Shown here piece after piece: positions 1 through 5,570 of a stretch of DNA of 5,570 nucleotides. The notes beneath the pieces are model-generated. The model was not told the DNA's origin. It saw only the letters and a program-made list of their open reading frames with translations, and did no database searches. A program made the translations under genes and the position numbers. The DNA comes from an uncultured Flavobacteriales bacterium (GTDB lineage Bacteria; Bacteroidota; Bacteroidia; Flavobacteriales_E; Vicingaceae), in the NCBI GenBank assembly GCA_913059105.1, contig CAJXRL010000182.1, positions 1 through 5,570 on the forward strand. The letters are read 5' to 3'. Within the stretch, counting starts at the first letter, position 1. Each line of letters opens with the position of its first letter.

Positions 1-36
1 AGATCGTCGGCAGCGTCAGATGTGTATAAGAGACAG
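1..36 (+). other. Untrimmed Nextera (Tn5 tagmentation) adapter, read-1/i5 side
   Basis: This is synthetic library sequence, not genome. Bases 4-17 are the Nextera read-1 adapter TCGTCGGCAGCGTC, and 18-36 are the 19-bp Tn5 mosaic end. Bases 1-3 (AGA) match the last three bases of the i5 index that can be read in full, in reverse complement, at the other end of the window. The first true genomic base is therefore about 37. Confidence 0.98.
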
Positions 37-378
37 GGGATAAAACTGTATGAATCAGAAGAAATTGATTCTGTATTGGCAGTTGTGCCGTTTAAAAGGC
101 TGGTTTGGTCTGAAGAAAAAAAGCCATTAACATTTGAACTAGATAAAAGACAAAGGAGACAAGATTTTGACAATTACTATCTTGAAAATGGAGCCTTTTA
201 TATAAATTCAGTGAAAAATATACTAGACAATAAAAGCAGAATCTCAGGAAAATTTGGTTTTCACATTATGCCTGAACATACAGCTCTTGAAATGGATGAG
301 CCTTTAGATTGGGAGTTTGGAGAAATTCAAATGAAAAAATTAATTGAAGACAAAGATTTTATACCCGCTACAATTTAA
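37..378 (+). CDS. neuA: Acylneuraminate/legionaminate cytidylyltransferase, C-terminal part (5'-truncated)
   Basis: The family activates a nonulosonic acid with CTP to give the CMP-sugar used by glycosyltransferases, in the cytoplasm. Only the last 113 residues are present; the N-terminal half with the nucleotide-binding loop is missing because the contig ends in adapter. Visible family signatures, in order: a Ser-Val-Leu strand and the VWSE segment, an RRQD motif (154-165), ENGAFYI (184-204), and a C-terminal EMDEP..DW segment whose Asp codons at 295-297 and 307-309 fit the usual late metal-binding Asp positions. A GTG at 22 opens this frame but lies inside the adapter, so the first five apparent residues are artefact and the real start is off the window. 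The stop lies 3 nt before neuB, which supports the pathway. Sequence alone does not separate NeuA (sialic acid) from LegF (legionaminic acid); the PseF type is less likely given the neighbouring synthase. Confidence 0.9.
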   Translation, partial: GIKLYESEEIDSVLAVVPFKRLVWSEEKKPLTFELDKRQRRQDFDNYYLENGAFYINSVKNILDNKSRISGKFGFHIMPEHTALEMDEPLDWEFGEIQMKKLIEDKDFIPATI

Positions 379-381
379 TAT

Positions 382-1428
382 ATGGAGTTCAGTAAGACAA
401 TCAAAATTGGGAGTAGCGTTTTACGCCAGAATGGTAAAACCTTTATTATTGCTGAAGCAGGGGTGAACCATGGAGGAAACATGGATTTAGCAAAAAAATT
501 GGTAGATATTGCTGTTGATGCAGGTGTTGATGCCGTTAAGTTTCAAGCTTTCAGAACCAATGAATTAATCATTCAAAATGTTAAGAAAGCTCCTTATCAA
601 ACAAAAACTACTGATAAAACTGAATCTCAAACCGACATGCTCAAAAAGCTAGAGCTAAAGAAAGATCAGTATATCGAATTGAAGGAGTATTGCGAATCGA
701 AAAATATCATATTTCTAATTACTCCTTTTGATGAAACTAGTTTAAGAGAATTAGAAGAAATAGGAGTTGTCGCTTATAAAGTGGCTTCAACAGACACTAC
801 AAACTTGCCATTTCTTAAGAAAATTGCGCAAACTAAAAAACCAATATTCCTGTCTACAGGCATGTCCTACCTAAATGAAATTGAAGCTGCTTTAGAAGAA
901 ATGTATGCTTTCAATAGAGATATAGTTTTGATGCAATGCACAGCGAATTACCCCATTCAAGATGATGAAGCAAATCTAAACGTAATAAAAACATTTCAAA
1001 ATCACTTTAACATTCTAACTGGCTATTCTGACCATTCCGTTGGAATTGGAGCTGCACCTTATGCTCTACCCATGGGTGTATGTATGATTGAAAAACATTT
1101 CACGATTAACAAAGCAGATGATGGGCCTGACCATTTAGCTTCCCTAGACCCAGAGGAACTAAAACAACTGGTAATTGAAGTAAGAAGAATAGAAAAATAT
1201 TTAGGAAACTTTGAAAAATCACCAACTTCTTCAGAGCTAAAAACAAGAAAATCGTTACAAAAGAACTTGGTTGCAAAAAAGGAAATAAACGAAGGAGACC
1301 TTTTTTCAGAAGAAAATGTGATAGCAAAGCGGACAGGCGGCGAAGGAATTTCTCCAATTGATTATAAATCAGTGTTTGGGCAAAAAGCGACGCTGCCGTT
1401 TAAAATAAACGAAATCATTAGGTTATGA
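382..1428 (+). CDS. neuB: Nonulosonic acid synthase (N-acetylneuraminate/legionaminate synthase)
   Basis: It condenses phosphoenolpyruvate with an N-acyl-mannosamine-type sugar to make a nine-carbon 2-keto acid. The protein is 348 aa, normal full length. Residues about 20-285 form the NeuB TIM barrel: IIAEAGVNHGG with E25, then DAVKFQ, TPFDE, STGM, and the metal-ligand pair H218 (in GYSDHS) and H239 (in EKHFT). Residues about 288-348 form the SAF/antifreeze-like domain, with R317 in KRTGGEGISP. From memory, E25, H215, H236 and R314 are the matching residues of Neisseria meningitidis NeuB, so the active site looks intact. EAGVNH rather than the PseI-type ELSGNH argues against a pseudaminic acid synthase. 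The substrate (ManNAc or the 2,4-diamino-6-deoxy sugar of the legionaminic route) cannot be read here; a neighbouring sugar aminotransferase leans towards a legionaminic-like product. The ATG lies 3 nt after the previous stop, with no clear Shine-Dalgarno sequence. Confidence 0.95.
   Translation: MEFSKTIKIGSSVLRQNGKTFIIAEAGVNHGGNMDLAKKLVDIAVDAGVDAVKFQAFRTNELIIQNVKKAPYQTKTTDKTESQTDMLKKLELKKDQYIELKEYCESKNIIFLITPFDETSLRELEEIGVVAYKVASTDTTNLPFLKKIAQTKKPIFLSTGMSYLNEIEAALEEMYAFNRDIVLMQCTANYPIQDDEANLNVIKTFQNHFNILTGYSDHSVGIGAAPYALPMGVCMIEKHFTINKADDGPDHLASLDPEELKQLVIEVRRIEKYLGNFEKSPTSSELKTRKSLQKNLVAKKEINEGDLFSEENVIAKRTGGEGISPIDYKSVFGQKATLPFKINEIIRL
1425..1428 (+). other. ATGA stop-start overlap (neuB / acyltransferase)
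   Basis: The TGA stop of the synthase and the ATG of the acyltransferase share four bases. No ribosome binding site is evident, so termination-reinitiation (translational coupling) is the likely way the second gene is started. This is inferred from the arrangement. Confidence 0.85.
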
Positions 1429-2030
1429 ACGCAATTGGAATTATAGGTGCAGGTGGTCATACAAGGACTTTACTGAATATACTGGAATTATCATCTATTG
1501 AAGTTAAGGCTATTTATGATGAAGTAATACTAAAAAAGGGAGAGCAAATTTTAGGAAAGCCTGTTTTACCCTTTAATCAATTGCCAAGTGATTTAAAAAT
1601 AATCATTAGTAAAGGCGATATTGAAGATAAATTAAAGTATTCAAGTCTTTATTCAAGTCAAATCTTTGAGAAAAATCTGATCCACCCTAAAGCGAACATA
1701 GAAACGATTGCACTTGGAAAAGCGAATCAAATTTCTTCTAATTGCTATCTTACTCCTTCTTCAGAAATTGGTAGTCACAATGTAATCTACTCCGGCACCA
1801 TGATAGAGCATGAGGCTTCAATTGGAGATTATAACATTATTACTATTAACGTTTCTATATGTGGCCGAGTGAACATTGGCAATAAATGCTTTATTGGAGC
1901 AGGAGCTGTAATACTTCCAAATGTTTCTATTTGCGACCATGTTATAATTGGAGCAGGTGCCGTAGTAACAAAAGATATAACTAGCCCCGGAACATATGTT
2001 GGAGCTCCAGCAAAAAAGTTAATACAATGA
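1425..2030 (+). CDS. neuD: NeuD/PglD-like sugar O- or N-acyltransferase (left-handed beta-helix)
   Basis: A 201-aa member of the NeuD/PglD/LegH group, which moves an acetyl (or other acyl) group from acyl-CoA onto a sugar hydroxyl or amine. Residues 1-80 are the small Rossmann-like sugar-binding domain (IGIIGAGGHTRTLL; H12 after the Gly loop). Residues about 86-201 are hexapeptide repeats of a left-handed beta-helix, ending in the typical YVGAPAKKL. The catalytic-type IEHE is present (H129-E130), like the EHE of Campylobacter PglD. The second His that PglD has nine residues further on is Ile138 here, so cofactor contact or substrate may differ. Two FIGAGAV/IIGAGAV turns lie exactly 18 residues apart, one helix coil. 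It overlaps neuB by ATGA. Candidate roles are sialic acid O-acetylation (NeuD) or 4-N-acylation of the amino sugar (LegH/PglD); the aminotransferase two genes on makes the second plausible. Confidence 0.87.
   Translation: MNAIGIIGAGGHTRTLLNILELSSIEVKAIYDEVILKKGEQILGKPVLPFNQLPSDLKIIISKGDIEDKLKYSSLYSSQIFEKNLIHPKANIETIALGKANQISSNCYLTPSSEIGSHNVIYSGTMIEHEASIGDYNIITINVSICGRVNIGNKCFIGAGAVILPNVSICDHVIIGAGAVVTKDITSPGTYVGAPAKKLIQ
2027..2030 (+). other. ATGA stop-start overlap (acyltransferase / TIM-barrel gene)
   Basis: This is a second four-base stop-start overlap in the same operon, again without an evident Shine-Dalgarno sequence. It supports the chosen start of the TIM-barrel gene and implies coupled translation. 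Confidence 0.85.
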
Positions 2031-2890
2031 TATACATATCAAGTTCATGTATTAAAGCAAGTACTATTGAAAATGCTGTTAAGATCTTAGTGAACGAGGG
2101 TTTTACTAATATAGAGCTTTCAGGCGGAACGAATTACGATGAAAATGCTTTGGCCAAACTTATCCAACTACAAGAAGAGCATACTATTAATTTTCTCTTG
2201 CACAACTACTTTCCTACGCCTCAAATTCCATTTGTACTAAACTTAGCTTCCATAGACCCTGCAATCGCAACCTCTAGTTTGGAGCATGTAAAAAAAGCTA
2301 TTGATTGGTCAATTGCCCTTGGCGCAAATAAATATGCTTTTCATGCAGGGTTTTTATTAAACATTCCATTAAAGCAAATAGGTATAAAGATTGAAAAAGT
2401 GGAATTATTTGATCAAGAAAGTGCCATCAGACAATTTGAATTAAACTTAAGATCGATAGTCGAATACAATGATGATAGAATTCAATTGTATATTGAAAAC
2501 AATGTACTATCAAGTTCCAACTTCAAATCGTTCGACAAAAAGGATCCATTCTTTTTTACATCTAGTGAAAACTTAAATCAATTTAAAAAACCAAAAGAAC
2601 TTTCTATTTTATTAGATGCAGCGCATTTAAAAGTAAGTTGTAATAGTCTTTCACTTAACTTTGAGCAAGAATTTAAGAAACTGTATTCGCAAACCGATTA
2701 TTTTCATGTAAGTGACAATGACGGAAAAAGTGATACCAACAAAGGATTGAAAGAAGATTCTGAGATGTTTGAAGTTTTAGCTAGGAATTGGAAATCTGAT
2801 AAAGTTGTAACTATAGAAGTATATTCAGGCATGGATGAAATAAAAAACACTCACCAAATTCTAGAAAAATTAAATAACCGCAATGATTAA
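2027..2890 (+). CDS. Xylose-isomerase-like TIM-barrel protein (putative sugar isomerase/epimerase)
   Basis: A 287-aa protein of the AP-endonuclease-2/xylose-isomerase-like TIM-barrel superfamily. No signal peptide or membrane segment is seen, so it is likely cytoplasmic. Barrel-strand signatures appear in order: FTNIELSGG (about 26-34), FLLHNYFP (56-63), YAFHAGF (103-109), LYIENN with E157, ILLDAAH with D197 and H200, YFHVSDNDG with H227 and D230, and VTIEVY with E264. E157, D197, H227 and E264 sit where the family normally places its divalent-metal ligands, so the site looks intact. The family covers isomerases, epimerases, dehydratases and nucleases, so the reaction cannot be named. Tight packing between an acyltransferase and a sugar aminotransferase suggests it acts on a precursor or side group of the same nonulosonic acid or glycan. 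It begins at an ATGA overlap, which fixes the start, and overlaps the next gene by 8 nt. Confidence 0.8.
   Translation: MIYISSSCIKASTIENAVKILVNEGFTNIELSGGTNYDENALAKLIQLQEEHTINFLLHNYFPTPQIPFVLNLASIDPAIATSSLEHVKKAIDWSIALGANKYAFHAGFLLNIPLKQIGIKIEKVELFDQESAIRQFELNLRSIVEYNDDRIQLYIENNVLSSSNFKSFDKKDPFFFTSSENLNQFKKPKELSILLDAAHLKVSCNSLSLNFEQEFKKLYSQTDYFHVSDNDGKSDTNKGLKEDSEMFEVLARNWKSDKVVTIEVYSGMDEIKNTHQILEKLNNRND
2883..2890 (+). other. 8-nt overlap (TIM-barrel gene / CBS-aminotransferase)
   Basis: The ATG of the fusion gene begins inside the last codons of the TIM-barrel gene, whose TAA ends 8 nt later. The overlap is in a different frame, so it supports coupled translation and argues against a missing intergenic signal. 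Confidence 0.8.
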
Positions 2891-4277
2891 ATCAAAGTGC
2901 AAAATCGGATCGAATCTAAGAGTTCTTTTAGAATCAATTAATGAAGTTCCGTATGGTACTTCTTTTATTGAAGACAATGAAAAAAAGCTAGTTGGAATTG
3001 TTACGGATGGAGATTTTAGACGATTACTTTTGAATGGGAAAGGTTTAGAAGATATACTGCAACCTTCTGATTTGGGAGATTTTGTTTCAGCAATTGAGGG
3101 CGAGAATTTTGATCAATTATTGAACAAAACGAATATTAAAATTAATATCGTTCCTATAGTGAATGATAGTGGAGAGCTTGTAGACTTTTTCGAATACAAA
3201 CACAAAACAAAATTTACTCCAGTTGCAGAACCTACACTTGAGAATAGAGAATTAGAGTACTTATTGGATGCATTTTCCTCCACTTGGATATCAAGTAGAG
3301 GGAAATATATTGACCGATTCGAAGAAGAATTTTCTAGCTTTTGTAAGGTAGATTATGGCGTTGCTACATCGAATGGAACTGTTGCCATTCATTTGGCTTT
3401 AGTTGCATTAGGAATCGGCCCTGGTGACGAGGTTATTGTTCCGGATTTAACTTTTGCAGCAACCATTAATGCTGTGCTTTATGCAAACGCCACACCGGTG
3501 ATTGTTGATGTAAATAAAGATTCTTGGACGATTTGTCCTGATGAAATAGAAAAAGCAATTACACCAAAAACAAAAGCAATTATTCCGGTACATGTTTATG
3601 GACAAGCATGCGAAATGGATAAAATCATGTCCATTGCCAAAACACACAATTTAAAAGTTGTCGAGGATTGCGCGGAAGCTCACGGTGCTGAATTTAATGG
3701 CCAAAGAGTTGGAAGTTTTGGTGATATTTCAACCTTTTCATTCTTTGCAAATAAGATAATCACCACGGGAGAAGGTGGCATGTGCGTAACAAATTCGGAA
3801 GAATTAGACAAAAAAATGAGGCAACTACGAGATCATGGAATGTCTAAAGAAAGAAGATATTGGCATGATGTAATTGGGTTCAATTATAGAATGACAAATC
3901 TTCAAGCAGCAATTGGATGTGCCCAATTAGAAAAAATTGATTGGATTCTAGATAGAAATAATCAAATTGAACGAAACTACATTAAGCACTTAGACGATCT
4001 TAAGTTGTTTAACTGGCAGAAAACATACAAACAGAACAGAAAAGTAGTTTGGCTAATGAGCTGCACAACTGAGAAGAGAAAAGAGGTAATGGACGTGCTA
4101 GTTGCGCATAATATTGATGTCCGACCTTTCTTTTATTGCTTGTCCGAAATGCCTATTTATTCAAAATATTCATTCTCCAGCAAAAACGCATTAGAAATAT
4201 CTAAAATTGGCATTAACCTGCCTACGGTAAAAAATGTTGATTATAAAAGAATAGCTAACTTATTAAGAGAACTTTAG
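2883..4277 (+). CDS. CBS-module/DegT-family (PerA-like) PLP sugar aminotransferase fusion
   Basis: A 464-aa two-part protein. Residues 1 to about 106 are a tandem CBS (Bateman) module: LVGIVTDGDFRRLLL (T41 and D44 in the ribose-contact motif) and a second half ending in IVPIVNDSGELVDFFEY. Residues about 111-464 are a full-length DegT/DnrJ/EryC1/StrS aminotransferase: PVAEPTL, WISSRGKY, the phosphate loop TSNGT (162-166), VEDCAEAHGAE with D262 for the PLP pyridine nitrogen, SFFANKIITTGEGGM with Schiff-base Lys K291, and RYWH..IGFNYRMTNLQAA, which resembles GDP-perosamine synthases. The family transfers an amino group from glutamate to C-4 of a nucleotide-linked 4-keto-6-deoxy sugar. K291 rules out the His-containing 3-dehydratase (ColD) subgroup. 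No Met occurs between residues 1 and 245, so the enzyme half has no ATG of its own. CBS modules usually bind nucleotides, so allosteric control is inferred. The exact substrate is unknown. Confidence 0.9.
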   Translation: MIKSKCKIGSNLRVLLESINEVPYGTSFIEDNEKKLVGIVTDGDFRRLLLNGKGLEDILQPSDLGDFVSAIEGENFDQLLNKTNIKINIVPIVNDSGELVDFFEYKHKTKFTPVAEPTLENRELEYLLDAFSSTWISSRGKYIDRFEEEFSSFCKVDYGVATSNGTVAIHLALVALGIGPGDEVIVPDLTFAATINAVLYANATPVIVDVNKDSWTICPDEIEKAITPKTKAIIPVHVYGQACEMDKIMSIAKTHNLKVVEDCAEAHGAEFNGQRVGSFGDISTFSFFANKIITTGEGGMCVTNSEELDKKMRQLRDHGMSKERRYWHDVIGFNYRMTNLQAAIGCAQLEKIDWILDRNNQIERNYIKHLDDLKLFNWQKTYKQNRKVVWLMSCTTEKRKEVMDVLVAHNIDVRPFFYCLSEMPIYSKYSFSSKNALEISKIGINLPTVKNVDYKRIANLLREL

Positions 4278-4289
4278 TTTAGAATAACG

Positions 4290-5524
4290 GTGAAAAAATT
4301 ACTGCTAATTACCTATTATTGGCCACCTAGTGGCGGTGCAGGCGTGCAAAGGTGGCTTAAGTTGTCAAAGTACTTGGCTTTGCAAGGAGTTGAAGTACAT
4401 ATATTAACGGTAAACCCAAAAAAAGCCAGTTATACAACAATTGACAAATCCCTGCTCAAAGATGTTCATCAAAATCTAATTATCCATACAACCGATAGTT
4501 TTGAAATAATAAATTATTATTCAAAAATTGTAGGTAAAAAGAATGTGCCTTCTGCGGGCTTCTCTAACGTTAACAACAACAGTATAATTCAAAAAACAGT
4601 TAATTCTTTACGTAGTAATTTGTTTATTCCGGATCCAAGAAAAGGTTGGAATAAGTATGCTTACAAAAAAGCACTACAAATAATTAACAAACACAACATC
4701 AATACAGTAATAACAACTAGCCCTCCACATTCTACTCAATTAATAGGATTAAAATTAAAAAAGAGCTCAAACATAAATTGGATAGCCGATTTACGTGATC
4801 CATGGACAGACATATACTATTATCATCTACTTGGCCATTCCAAATTATCAAAGAGCATTGATAAAAAGTTTGAAAAAAGCGTTATTGAACATTCAGACAA
4901 AATATTAACAGTTAGTAAAGGCTTATCGGAAATTTTCCAAAGTAAATCGGATCTAGAAGCAAGTGACAAAATAATTATCATGCCTAATGGTTATGACCCT
5001 GACGATTTCAACAAACAACTACCTAAAATTAAAAAAGATAATCACTTTGTCATTAGCTACACCGGCACAATTTCCAATCAATATGAGCCTGATGTATTCT
5101 TTAATGCATTAAAAAACATAAAAACTTCGAAAAATATAAAATTGCAATTTGTTGGTTCAATATCATCCGACCTAATTGATAGTATTAAGTCACTTGGAAT
5201 AGAACTAGAAATTATTCCAACAGTACCCCATGATGAAATAGTGAATTATCAACAAATGGCAGATGCTTTGCTCCTAGTAATACCAAAAGTTTCTAATGCT
5301 AAGGGAATTTTAACAGGCAAGCTTTTTGAATACTTGGCCTCTAAAAAACCAATCATCGCAATAGTTCCGGAAGAAAGTGATGCTAGAGAAATCATTGAAG
5401 ATTGCAAAGCGGGTATTTGTTTTACAAGAAATGAAAGTAAAAAACTACAAATAGAGCTTGAAAGGTTAATTCATTCCACTCAGCCAAAAATTAGCCCTGA
5501 TCAAATGAAAGTTGAATCCTTTTC
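4290..5524 (+). CDS. GT-B (GT4-like) glycosyltransferase, 3'-truncated
   Basis: The frame opens with GTG AAA AAA, 12 nt after the previous stop, and stays open to the adapter; 411 full codons are genomic, and probably only a short C-terminal tail is lost. The N-terminal GT-B domain begins MKKLLLITYYWPPSGGAGVQRW, with the Gly-rich acceptor-side loop at 13-19. It then shows FIPDPRKGW (112-120), TTSPPHST (about 142-149) and WIADLRDPW (164-172), motifs common in Bacteroidota polysaccharide glycosyltransferases. The linker carries PNGYDPDDF (N233-G234). The donor domain starts near YTGT (257-260) and contains GKLFEYLASKKPII with E347, the position of the second Glu of the GT4 EX7E region. The family moves a nucleotide-activated sugar onto a lipid-linked or glycan acceptor at the cytoplasmic membrane face. 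Donor and acceptor are unknown; it does not resemble known CMP-nonulosonate transferases. GTG is chosen because the family's N-terminal strand starts exactly there. Confidence 0.88.
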
Positions 5525-5570
5525 CTGTCTCTTATACACATCTGACGCTGCCGACGATCTACTCTGTGTA
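5525..5570 (-). other. Untrimmed Nextera adapter plus i5 index and start of P5
   Basis: Synthetic sequence in reverse orientation. Bases 5525-5543 are the reverse complement of the Tn5 mosaic end, and 5544-5557 the reverse complement of the Nextera read-1 adapter. Bases 5558-5565 (TCTACTCT) fit the reverse complement of i5 index AGAGTAGA, which I recall as S504/N504. Bases 5566-5570 (GTGTA) are the first bases of the P5 arm. The index tail AGA also appears at bases 1-3, so both contig ends carry the same adapter side. Confidence 0.98.

Noticed and set aside
22..36. GTG at 22 as the start of the cytidylyltransferase
   Set aside because: It lies in the Tn5 mosaic end. The family needs more than 100 further residues at the N-terminus, so the gene is truncated and its true start is outside the window.
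1106..1357. 83-codon open frame on the minus strand
   Set aside because: It is antisense to the conserved barrel/SAF region of neuB. Its Leu/Phe-rich translation is typical of the complement of Lys/Glu-rich AT-rich coding DNA, and no family motif is visible.
382..1428. Pseudaminic acid synthase (PseI) as the identity of the synthase
   Set aside because: The N-terminal motif is IIAEAGVNHGG rather than the PseI-like ELSGNHNG, and the following APYQ region fits the NeuB/LegI branch.
1893..1957. Direct repeat of an 11-mer (attggagcagg at 1893-1903 and 1947-1957)
   Set aside because: The copies are 54 nt (18 codons) apart and encode successive IGAGAV turns of the left-handed beta-helix, so protein structure explains them.
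3447..3647. 66-codon open frame on the minus strand
   Set aside because: It is antisense to the conserved core of the aminotransferase. Its Cys/Asn/Phe-rich composition shows no recognisable motif and it has no signals of its own.
2883..4277. 3-dehydratase (ColD-like) or two separate genes wrongly joined
   Set aside because: The Schiff-base Lys (K291) is present, unlike the His of ColD. The frame is continuous with no stop, and there is no ATG start near the domain border for a separate enzyme.
4278..4289. Terminator or promoter between the aminotransferase and glycosyltransferase genes
   Set aside because: The gap is only 12 nt with no inverted repeat or T-run and no room for a promoter, so read-through is expected.
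1..5570. A mobile element with 36-bp terminal inverted repeats carrying a sugar operon as cargo
   Set aside because: The inverted repeats are the Nextera read-1 adapter plus the Tn5 mosaic end and index bases. No transposase gene is present, and the flanking bases are the sequencing index and P5 arm.

Overview
The window is one assembled fragment of a nonulosonic (sialic or legionaminic-type) acid and surface-glycan gene cluster, flanked on both sides by untrimmed Illumina Nextera adapter. Bases 1-36 and 5525-5570 are synthetic; the biological insert is about 37-5524. The insert is AT-rich, has no convincing Shine-Dalgarno sequences, uses the standard code with TGA and TAA stops, and carries gene types common in Bacteroidota glycan loci. 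A Bacteroidota (for example Flavobacteriia or Cytophagia-like) origin is the best guess, but no taxonomic marker is present. The adapter ends suggest a metagenome or draft-genome contig.

All six genes read left to right and are packed as one operon. The order is: (1) the C-terminal part of a CMP-nonulosonate cytidylyltransferase (NeuA/LegF type), cut at its 5' end by the adapter; (2) a complete nonulosonic acid synthase (NeuB/LegI type); (3) a NeuD/PglD-like left-handed beta-helix acyltransferase; (4) a xylose-isomerase-like TIM-barrel protein of unknown substrate; (5) a fusion of an N-terminal tandem CBS module to a complete DegT/PerA-like sugar aminotransferase; (6) a GT-B (GT4-like) glycosyltransferase with a GTG start, cut at its 3' end by the adapter. 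Gaps are 3 and 12 nt and three junctions overlap (4, 4 and 8 nt), so there is no intergenic region large enough for an internal promoter or terminator.

Proposed joint role: the aminotransferase and the PglD-like acyltransferase could build a 4-acylamino group on a nucleotide-linked 6-deoxy-4-keto sugar; NeuB condenses the derived hexosamine with phosphoenolpyruvate; the cytidylyltransferase activates the product as a CMP-sugar; the glycosyltransferase works on the same glycan. The upstream dehydratase and hydrolysing 2-epimerase (LegB/NeuC-LegG types) are not in the window and would be expected outside it. The most unusual feature is the CBS-aminotransferase fusion. The TIM-barrel gene is the main functional unknown.
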